NCBI GenBank assembly: GCA_031277355.1
Contig: JAITMN010000169.1
Coordinates: 1 to 11,860 of the forward strand
Source of the DNA: Nevskiaceae bacterium
GTDB lineage: Bacteria > Pseudomonadota > Gammaproteobacteria > Steroidobacterales > Steroidobacteraceae
DNA length: 11,860 nt
Direction of reading: 5' to 3'
The position numbers were made by a program, and so were the translations under genes. This document shows positions 6,927-11,860 of this stretch, one piece after another; the stretch's first letter is position 1, and every line of letters starts with the position of its first letter. A model generated the notes under the pieces. It saw nothing but the letters and a program-made list of their open reading frames with translations. It had not been told where the DNA came from and ran no database searches.

Positions 6927-7594
6927 GCGAAGCCGGCCAGCGCCGCGCCCAGCAGCGGCGCGACCCAGAACAGCCAGAGTTGACCCAGCGCCCAGCCGCC
7001 CACGAACAGCGCGGGGCCGGTGCTGCGCGCCGGGTTCACCGATGTGTTCGTGACGGGGATGCTGATCAGGTGGATCAGCGTCAGCGCCAGACCAATGGCA
7101 ATGGGCGCAAAACCGGCCGGTGCGCGCCAGTCCGTTGCGCCGAGAATCACGATCAGAAAGCCGAACGTCAGCACCACTTCGATGGCAAGACCTGAGGCGA
7201 GGCTGTAGCCGCCCGGTGAATGAAGGCCGTAGCCATTGGATGCCAGACCGCCCGCGATGTCGAAGCTGGGTTGGCCGCTGGCGATGAAGTACAACACGCC
7301 CGCTGCGGCAATGGCGCCGACCACCTGCGCGATGACGTAGGGCAGAAAATCCTTCGCCGGAAAGCGCCCGCACACCACGAGGCCCAGTGATACGGCGGGG
7401 TTCAGATGGCAGCCGGAGATGTGGCCGATGGCAAAAGCCATCGTCAGCACCGTGAGGCCGAAGGCCAGCGCCACGCCGGCAAAGCCGATGCCGAGTTCGG
7501 GAAATGCGGCGGCGAGCACGGCGCTGCCGCAGCCGCCGAACACCAGCCAGAAGGTTCCGAACAGTTCCGCAGCAAGACGTTTTGACAAGGGCAT
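6890..7594 (-). CDS. aqpZ: Aquaporin Z (water channel)
   Basis: A 234-residue inner-membrane water channel of the MIP family, very similar along its length to E. coli AqpZ (231 residues). Both NPA boxes are present: HLNPAVS (63-69) and SVNPARS (185-191). The selectivity-filter residues Phe45, His175, Thr184 and Arg190 match the AqpZ water-specific set rather than the glycerol-facilitator set. Six membrane helices can be traced. The ATG at 7594 has a GGAG ribosome site about eight bases upstream. The gene's 3' end overlaps the convergent cytochrome gene by 37 bases, and it is divergent from ampD across 69 bases. It appears unrelated in function to its neighbours. Confidence 0.97.
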   Translation of the reverse strand: MPLSKRLAAELFGTFWLVFGGCGSAVLAAAFPELGIGFAGVALAFGLTVLTMAFAIGHISGCHLNPAVSLGLVVCGRFPAKDFLPYVIAQVVGAIAAAGVLYFIASGQPSFDIAGGLASNGYGLHSPGGYSLASGLAIEVVLTFGFLIVILGATDWRAPAGFAPIAIGLALTLIHLISIPVTNTSVNPARSTGPALFVGGWALGQLWLFWVAPLLGAALAGFAYRWLGEAPRND

Positions 7595-7663
7595 TTTCTA
7601 CACTCCGTGAAGTTGCCTGGACCGATCCTCTCGACACGGCGCAGTATACTTCACTGCAACAGC
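7595..7663. promoter_or_regulatory. Divergent promoter region between aqpZ and ampD
   Basis: The 69-base gap contains the palindrome AGTATACT (7643-7650). It offers TATACT as a -10 candidate on the plus strand (7645-7650, for ampD) and on the minus strand (7648-7643, for aqpZ). If used for ampD, transcription would begin only about seven bases before its ATG; for aqpZ the leader would be about 40 bases and include its GGAG site. No good -35 box is visible in either direction, so this remains a candidate. Confidence 0.3.
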
Positions 7664-8248
7664 ATGAATTCCCAGTTCCCTTTGATTGTGCATGCGGCCA
7701 CCGGTCTGCTGGCCGGCGCGCGGCAGGTGCTGAGCCCGCACGCGGATCAGCGGCCTTCGGGCGTGAACGCCGATCTGATCGTTCTGCACGGCATCAGTCT
7801 GCCGCCCGGTGAGTTCGGCGGGCCGTGGATCGAGCAGTTGTTCAACGGTCACCTGCCGCCCGAACAGCATCCGTACTTTGCGCAGATTGCCGGCCGTCGC
7901 GTGTCGGCGCATGCGCTGATTCGCCGCGATGGGCAGATCGTGCAGTTCGTGCCGTTTCATCTGCGCGCCTGGCATGCGGGGCAGTCGGTGTGGGAAGGGC
8001 GCAGCGCCTGCAATGATTTTTCCATCGGCATCGAGCTGGAAGGGGCCGATGATGTGCGCTATGAGAGCGTGCAGTATGTGCGCGCCGCCGAGTTGGTGCG
8101 GGCGTTGGTGGCGGCGTATCCGTTGTTGTCGGCGTCGCGGCTGGTGGGGCATAGCGATATCGCGCCGGGGCGCAAGACCGATCCGGGCGATGCGTTTGAT
8201 TGGCTGCGAATGAGGCGGGCGTTGCAGGCCGATGCCGGGGCGAGCTAG
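7664..8248 (+). CDS. ampD: 1,6-anhydro-N-acetylmuramyl-L-alanine amidase
   Basis: AmpD is the cytoplasmic zinc amidase that removes the peptide from anhydro-muropeptides during cell-wall recycling, and in many gammaproteobacteria it thereby limits AmpR-driven beta-lactamase induction. The protein is 194 residues, the usual size. The zinc ligands are visible as His42 (IVLHGISLPPGEFGG), His163 and Asp173 (VGHSDIAPGRKTDPG), with Lys171 and Glu124 (SIGIELEG) at the positions of the catalytic residues. The ATG at 7664 fits the family N-terminus; 19 further open codons upstream look unrelated. No Shine-Dalgarno sequence precedes it. No ampE follows. Its TAG stop shares the CTAG tetramer with the stop of the convergent adenosyltransferase gene. 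Confidence 0.95.
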   Translation: MNSQFPLIVHAATGLLAGARQVLSPHADQRPSGVNADLIVLHGISLPPGEFGGPWIEQLFNGHLPPEQHPYFAQIAGRRVSAHALIRRDGQIVQFVPFHLRAWHAGQSVWEGRSACNDFSIGIELEGADDVRYESVQYVRAAELVRALVAAYPLLSASRLVGHSDIAPGRKTDPGDAFDWLRMRRALQADAGAS

Positions 8249-8802
8249 TCGATGCGGCTGCGGTCCCAGAGAATCTCCGACCCGCGTTCGTGCCGCGCCA
8301 ACACGCGCGCCAGCACGAACAGCAGGTCCGATAGCCGGTTCAGATAGATCAGACTCTCGCCCATCGCCGCTTCTTCAACGCGCGCCAGCGTCCAGCAACG
8401 TCGCTCGGCGCGCCGCGCCACGGCTCGCGCCAGATGGCAGCGCGAGGCCGCTTCACCGCCGCCCGGCAGGATGAATTCTTTCAATGGCGGCAGCGTGGCG
8501 TTGAAGGATTCAATGTCTTCTTCCAGCGCGCTGATGTGTCTTGGGCTCATCGTCCTGCTGCCGGGGATCGACAGTTCACCGCCGAGATCAAACAGATCAT
8601 GTTGAACGCGCAGCAGCACGCGCGCCGCCGTTGCGGGAAGTGCAGGCGTTGCAAGCAATGACCCGATCAGACAATTGAGTTCATCGACGACGCCCAGCGC
8701 TTCGATGCGCGCGTCGTCCTTCGCCACGCGGCTGCCATCGCCCAGACCCGTGGTGCCCGAGTCGCCGGTGCGCGTGGTGATTCTGCTGAGTCGGTGTCCC
8801 AT
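8245..8802 (-). CDS. PduO-type ATP:cob(I)alamin adenosyltransferase
   Basis: This enzyme transfers the adenosyl group of ATP to cob(I)alamin, making adenosylcobalamin in the cytoplasm. The 185-residue protein shows the PduO/MMAB signatures in order: ITTRTGDSGTTGLGDG (8-23, ATP-binding N-terminal loop), LGVVDELNCLIG (36-47), LPGGGEAASRCHLARAVARRAERR (112-135, containing the conserved arginine helix) and YLNRLSDLLFVLAR (153-166). All are intact. The ATG at 8802 is the first of the frame; AAGG abuts it directly, and a GGGGA lies ten bases further up, so the ribosome site is not ideal. The gene is convergent with ampD and divergent from ccdAB. No other cobalamin gene is in the window, so the enzyme probably serves salvage or a distant AdoCbl-dependent enzyme. 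Confidence 0.94.
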   Translation of the reverse strand: MGHRLSRITTRTGDSGTTGLGDGSRVAKDDARIEALGVVDELNCLIGSLLATPALPATAARVLLRVQHDLFDLGGELSIPGSRTMSPRHISALEEDIESFNATLPPLKEFILPGGGEAASRCHLARAVARRAERRCWTLARVEEAAMGESLIYLNRLSDLLFVLARVLARHERGSEILWDRSRID

Positions 8803-8899
8803 CCTTGCGGTGTCCCCAAGATCAAGATTGCGTTGAAGGGGTGCGATGGTAGCTTCTTTGGAGGGCTGCGTTGATTATTATGGACTGTGCGTATAGTTT
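8803..8899. promoter_or_regulatory. Divergent region between the adenosyltransferase gene and ccdAB
   Basis: The 97-base gap is AT-richer on the ccdAB side. For ccdAB two -10 candidates are seen: TATTAT (8876-8881) and TATAGT (8892-8897). The second has TTGATT (8871-8876) as a possible -35 with a 15-base spacer. Its transcript would begin near 8903, almost at the ccdA start codons. For the adenosyltransferase no clear promoter is seen and there is no sign of a cobalamin riboswitch, for which the gap is too short. Confidence 0.35.
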
Positions 8900-8906
8900 A
8901 TGCGCA
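8888..8906. promoter_or_regulatory. Inverted repeat, candidate CcdA(B) operator
   Basis: TGCGTATA and TATGCGCA flank a three-base centre and are complementary at 7 of 8 positions. The repeat covers the TATAGT -10 candidate and the first ccdA ATG. CcdA-type antitoxins bind palindromes at their own promoter and repress with CcdB, so this placement fits autoregulation. The sequence shows the symmetry; binding is inferred. Confidence 0.45.
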
Positions 8907-9160
8907 TGCATCCCAAAGAGACTCGCGCGGCCAAGCGCGCCGCCAATCTCAGCGTCAGCGCTGAATTGCTCGATCAGGCCCGCGAGTTGGACATCAATCT
9001 GTCCGCCACGCTGGAAGCCGCCTTGCAGGGCGAGGTGCGCGCACGCAGACGCCAGCAGTGGCTGGAAGACAACCGCGAAGCCATCGCGACGTACAACGCG
9101 CGCATCGAGCGCGACGGCGTGGCCGGGGATCATGTGCGCGCGTTCAAGGCGCGGGCATGA
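8900..9160 (+). CDS. ccdA: CcdA-type antitoxin
   Basis: This is a small cytoplasmic antitoxin and autorepressor that neutralises the gyrase poison encoded next to it. The protein has 86 residues (F-plasmid CcdA has 72). The N-terminal part (about 14-50) fits a ribbon-helix-helix DNA-binding domain, with AANLSVSAELLDQARELDI and then NLSATLEAAL. The C-terminal part contains RRQQWLEDNREAI and ATYNARIERDGV, close to the toxin-binding tail of CcdA (its ...ERWKAENQEGM stretch). Two ATGs, at 8900 and 8906, are in frame. Neither has a ribosome site, and the second would give a leaderless message if the TATAGT promoter is used. The stop overlaps the ccdB ATG as ATGA, which ties toxin translation to antitoxin translation. 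Confidence 0.9.
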   Translation: MRMHPKETRAAKRAANLSVSAELLDQARELDINLSATLEAALQGEVRARRRQQWLEDNREAIATYNARIERDGVAGDHVRAFKARA

Positions 9161-9471
9161 GGCAGTTCATCGTCTACGCCAATGCCGATACCGCCTCGCG
9201 CAAGCTGATTCCCTGCTGGCTGAATGTGCAGAGTGATCTGATCGACACCGCCGGATCGCGGGTGGTCGCGCCGCTGATAACGCCCGCGCAGGCGCGAGTG
9301 CCGATGCGACATCTGATGCCGGAGTTCACGGTCGCGGGCAAGCGGCTGGTGATGGACACCGCGCAGATCACCAGTGTCCCGCTGCAAATGCTCGGCAAGC
9401 CGCTGGATGATTTATCGCATGAGCGATTCGCGATCATGGCCGCGATCGATATGCTGACGCACGGCATCTGA
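9157..9471 (+). CDS. ccdB: CcdB-type toxin (DNA gyrase poison family)
   Basis: The 104-residue protein matches CcdB of plasmid F (101 residues) along its length: LNVQSDLIDTAGSRVVAPL (22-40), the RHLMPEF segment, MDTAQITSVPLQMLG (66-80), LDDLSHER (83-90) and a final helix AIDMLTHGI. F CcdB kills by trapping the GyrA-DNA complex, and its last three residues Trp-Gly-Ile are needed for that. Here the equivalent is His102-Gly-Ile, so killing activity should not be assumed. The ATG at 9157 overlaps the antitoxin stop by four bases. Only 36 bases separate its stop from the convergent permease gene. It is probably a chromosomal copy, as no plasmid genes are nearby. Confidence 0.92.
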   Translation: MRQFIVYANADTASRKLIPCWLNVQSDLIDTAGSRVVAPLITPAQARVPMRHLMPEFTVAGKRLVMDTAQITSVPLQMLGKPLDDLSHERFAIMAAIDMLTHGI

Positions 9472-9507
9472 CTGCGCCGACCACTGCGCCCGCCCGCTTG
9501 ATTCATC

Positions 9508-10701
9508 TTACGCAGAAATCGCCAGTTTCTCCTGCCGGTAACGCCATACCGCCGCGAGCCACAGCAGCGCGGCCAGCGCCAGTGAACTGAGCAGATACAC
9601 CATCCACTGTTCCGGCGTGGCCGCTTCGCCGCGCGTGATCTTCTGGATCATCTGGCTTTGCGACAGAAACGGCGCGGCATACAGCCACAGCAAAGTATCT
9701 TTGACCGGGTACACCGACAGCGCAAACACCGGCAGCATCGGCAGCATCATCAGCCACACCAGATGGCTTTGCGCTTCTTTCATGCTCTTGGCGGCAGCGG
9801 CCAGCAATGTCAGCAGCGCGGTGCCGATCAGCAGCAGCGGCAGCAACACCAACAACAGTTTGCCCATTGCAGCGAAGCTCACATCCATCGACATCGACGC
9901 ATTGCGCACCAGTCCGGCGCTGATCTTGAAGCTCAGCAGAATCAGCAGGATCGACGTGGCGCCCAACAGCACGGCAGATAGCATCTTGCCGCTGACCAGC
10001 GCGCCACGCGCCACCGGCGTGGTGAGCAATGGTTCCAGCGATTGACGTTCGCGCTCGCCGGCGGTGGTGTCCATCGCCAGATGCGCGCCGCCGATGAACG
10101 CGAACATCACGAGGATCAGCGGCAGCAATGCAGTGAGCAATGCGCCGCGCTTGGCTTCGACGGTGGCCAGATCGCGCGTGCCGGTATTCAATGGCGCGGC
10201 CACCGCCGGATTGATGCCGCGCGCCAGCAGCCGCAACGACGCCACGCTTCGGCTGTAGCCATCGAGCGCCGCCCGCACGCGCGCCACCGACACGTCGGCG
10301 GTGCGGCGCGTGGTGTCGGTGAGCAATTGCAGTCCGGCCGGCCGGCCCGCGCGCCAGTCTTCGGCAAAATGCTCATCGACGATCAGCGCGAGGTCTTCCT
10401 GCTGCGCGCGGATGCGCGCTTCGATGTCTTGCGGCGCGGCTTTGGCGATGATGCCAAGGCTTGCAAGATGCGCCATCAGGTTCGGCGCCTGCTCCATGCC
10501 GGCCACCGGCAACTGCAACGGTTTGTCGAGCTGGGTTTCGCGGCGCATCGTGGCGAGCTTGTCGGCGCCCAGGAACATCAGTGGATACATCAGCGGCGCG
10601 ATGAACAGGCTCAGCATCAGCGTGCGGCGGTCGCGCGTGAAGTCGCGCAGTTCCTTGCGCAGCACGATCCACATCGCATGGAGAAAGCTGATGCGGCTCA
10701 T
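9508..10701 (-). CDS. natB: ABC-2 type transporter permease, NatB family
   Basis: This is the membrane subunit of a two-gene ABC exporter; the Bacillus NatAB archetype exports sodium. The protein has 397 residues with the ABC-2 layout. It has an N-terminal helix after KELRDFTRDRRTLMLS (about 29-48), a soluble extracytoplasmic domain (about 50-185), then membrane helices at about 187-210, 240-262, 280-303, 315-335 and 370-388. The GERERQSLEPLLTTPVARGALVSGK stretch (219-243) is the coupling region typical of NatB/YhaP permeases. Its ATG overlaps the natA stop codon as ATGA, which supports co-translation. The gene ends 36 bases from the ccdB stop. The exported substrate here is not shown by the sequence; the name reflects family only. 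Confidence 0.9.
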   Translation of the reverse strand: MSRISFLHAMWIVLRKELRDFTRDRRTLMLSLFIAPLMYPLMFLGADKLATMRRETQLDKPLQLPVAGMEQAPNLMAHLASLGIIAKAAPQDIEARIRAQQEDLALIVDEHFAEDWRAGRPAGLQLLTDTTRRTADVSVARVRAALDGYSRSVASLRLLARGINPAVAAPLNTGTRDLATVEAKRGALLTALLPLILVMFAFIGGAHLAMDTTAGERERQSLEPLLTTPVARGALVSGKMLSAVLLGATSILLILLSFKISAGLVRNASMSMDVSFAAMGKLLLVLLPLLLIGTALLTLLAAAAKSMKEAQSHLVWLMMLPMLPVFALSVYPVKDTLLWLYAAPFLSQSQMIQKITRGEAATPEQWMVYLLSSLALAALLWLAAVWRYRQEKLAISA

Positions 10702-11453
10702 GCGTGCAGCCCTTCTTCGCTGCCGCTGAGTTTGACGAAGGCGTCTTCGAGGCTTGCTTCGCCCGCCGCTTCGCGCAGTTCGTCGCTGCTGCCCTGCGCC
10801 ATCACCTTGCCGTGCGCGATGATGACGATGCGATCACACAGCGCCGCCACTTCCTGCATGATGTGGCTGGAAAAAATCACGCAACGTCCTTCGGCGCGCA
10901 GTTGCTTCAGAAAACTGCGCAGGCCGCGCGTGGTCATCACATCGAGGCCATTGGTGGGCTCGTCGAGGATCACGTTCTTCGGGTCATGCACCAGCGCGCG
11001 AGCAATGGCGGTCTTCGTGCGTTGACCTTGCGAAAAACCTTCGGTGGCGCGGTCGAGGAAGTCTTCCATCTGCAATGCGGCGGCGAGTTTGGCGATGCGC
11101 TGCGCGATGGCTGCGGCAGACATGCCATGCAATTGACCGAAGTATTCGATGTTCTCGCGTGCGGTCAGGCGCTTGTATACGCCGCGTGCGTCGGGCAGCA
11201 CGCCCAGATTGCGGCGCACCTGTTCGGCGTCGGCGGCCACGTCGATGCCATCGACCAACACGCGGCCCTGCTCGGGTGTCATCAGTGTGTAGAGCATGCG
11301 CAGTGTGGTGGTCTTGCCCGCGCCGTTGGGGCCGAGCAATCCGGTGATCTGTCCGTCGTGCGCGGTAAAGCCCACATCGTCCACCGCGACGACGCGCTGT
11401 TTGTCCCTGCCCTTGCCGGGAAAGCTCTTGCGCAATGCTTCGGCGAGGATCAC
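10698..11453 (-). CDS. natA: ABC transporter ATP-binding protein, NatA family
   Basis: This is the cytoplasmic ATPase that drives the NatB-type permease. It is 251 residues. It shows Walker A GPNGAGKT (41-48), the NatA-like LGVLPDARGVYKRLTARENI segment in place of a standard Q-loop, the signature FSQGQRTK (140-147, SQGQ rather than SGGQ), Walker B VILDEP (161-166), D-loop GLD and switch histidine His197 (SSHIM). The GTG at 11453 is chosen as start: it forms a GTGA overlap with the stop of the upstream hydrolase gene and has GGAG seven bases before it. A longer frame from 11510 would run inside the hydrolase and lacks family similarity. The gene ends in a four-base overlap with natB. Confidence 0.92.
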   Translation of the reverse strand: MILAEALRKSFPGKGRDKQRVVAVDDVGFTAHDGQITGLLGPNGAGKTTTLRMLYTLMTPEQGRVLVDGIDVAADAEQVRRNLGVLPDARGVYKRLTARENIEYFGQLHGMSAAAIAQRIAKLAAALQMEDFLDRATEGFSQGQRTKTAIARALVHDPKNVILDEPTNGLDVMTTRGLRSFLKQLRAEGRCVIFSSHIMQEVAALCDRIVIIAHGKVMAQGSSDELREAAGEASLEDAFVKLSGSEEGLHA

Positions 11454-11860
11454 GGTTCGGCTCCGTTGAAGCTGGTGAACGGCGCAACGTAGTTCAGCGT
11501 GTTCAGGCAATCCCCGTCGAGCGCTTTGGCGTCGGCCTTTTCGATGAACTGCGTGAAGAGCTTTGGCATGCAGCCCGCGCCGATCACGTTGTGACCCTGA
11601 CCGCGCAACACGAACAAACGGCCATTGGGCAGCGTCTTCACCGCTTCTTCGCCATAACGCGGCGGCGTGACCGGATCAAATTCACCGGCCAGCACCAGCG
11701 CGGGCACGTCGGTGGCAAGCGGCTGATTGAAGTTGTCGGGCACTGCGCCCTTGGGCCACACCTCACACATCGCGGCCATGCCATCGGGGATCAGATTGCC
11801 GAGCACGGTGAGCGCGTCCTCATCGCGCGCCACGATGCTGTTGGCGTCTTCACTGCAGAT
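11450..11860 (-). CDS. Alpha/beta hydrolase, C-terminal part (TAP-like, S33 peptidase type)
   Basis: About 136 C-terminal residues are present; the gene enters from the right edge. The first visible residues ICSED and the stretch PALVLAGEFDPVTPPRYGEEA match the TAP-like C-terminal domain of tripeptidyl-aminopeptidase or proline-iminopeptidase-like hydrolases. The Asp in GEFDPVTPP and the His in RGQGHNVIG would be the catalytic acid and base. Cysteines at CSED, MCEVW, GCMP and GDCL may form the disulfides usual in exported members. The nucleophile serine and any signal peptide lie outside the window. The stop is overlapped by the GTG of natA, so the hydrolase is the upstream gene of the natAB operon. 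The substrate is unknown. Confidence 0.85.
   Translation of the reverse strand: MCSEDANSIVARDEDALTVLGNLIPDGMAAMCEVWPKGAVPDNFNQPLATDVPALVLAGEFDPVTPPRYGEEAVKTLPNGRLFVLRGQGHNVIGAGCMPKLFTQFIEKADAKALDGDCLNTLNYVAPFTSFNGAEP

Noticed and set aside
6525..7637. 370-codon minus-strand frame over cytochrome c and aqpZ
   Set aside because: Out-of-frame shadow of aqpZ and its surroundings; the true AqpZ frame has both NPA boxes.
9472..9507. Possible bidirectional terminator between ccdB and natB
   Set aside because: The 36 bases show only a direct repeat (CTGCGCC), no stable inverted repeat with a T-run.
10837..10844. NatA signature SQGQ as a defective ABC motif
   Set aside because: As I recall, SQGQ with an LPDARG segment is normal in NatA-type ATPases, and all other motifs are intact. 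The coordinates are approximate.
11454..11510. ATG start of natA 19 codons upstream of GTG 11453
   Set aside because: The extra residues lie inside the hydrolase gene and lack family similarity; the GTG has GGAG and a GTGA overlap.

Overview
The window is GC-rich, tightly packed bacterial DNA. BioA, RsmE, an E. coli-like AqpZ, AmpD and a NatAB-type exporter suggest a gammaproteobacterium. The bioA-rsmE pairing is reminiscent of the Xanthomonadales/Nevskiales/Steroidobacter side of that class, but this lineage guess is inference from gene content only. No gap between genes exceeds about 105 bases. I see no rRNA, tRNA, CRISPR array, insertion sequence or convincing rho-independent terminator.

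Left part (1-1657, minus strand): bioA (biotin synthesis) overlaps the start of rsmE (16S rRNA U1498 methylation), which runs off the left edge.

Centre (1716-6926): this is the most distinctive block. It holds a type II quinohemoprotein (PQQ plus haem c) alcohol dehydrogenase with a lipoprotein signal, on the plus strand. Next come two translationally coupled minus-strand genes for small four-helix membrane proteins resembling the DUF6644 group. Divergent from them are a VAO/PCMH-family flavoprotein and a small exported cytochrome c whose start codon overlaps the flavoprotein stop. The flavoprotein keeps the phenolate-binding Tyr/Tyr/Arg set of vanillyl-alcohol oxidase (VAO) and p-cresol methylhydroxylase (PCMH), so a para-substituted phenol is the likely substrate. 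The set reads as an envelope oxidation module: the flavocytochrome would oxidise or hydroxylate a 4-alkylphenol-like side chain and the PQQ enzyme would oxidise an alcohol. Both would feed c-type haems, with the membrane proteins in an unknown supporting role. That joint role is inference.

Right part (6890-11860): aqpZ (minus) overlaps the tail of the cytochrome gene. It is divergent from ampD (peptidoglycan recycling). AmpD converges on a PduO-type cobalamin adenosyltransferase, and the two genes share a CTAG that supplies both stop codons. A ccdAB toxin-antitoxin pair follows, with an inverted repeat over its start. A minus-strand operon then runs inward from the right edge: the C-terminal part of an S33-type alpha/beta hydrolase, natA (ABC ATPase) and natB (ABC-2 permease), joined by 4-base GTGA and ATGA overlaps.
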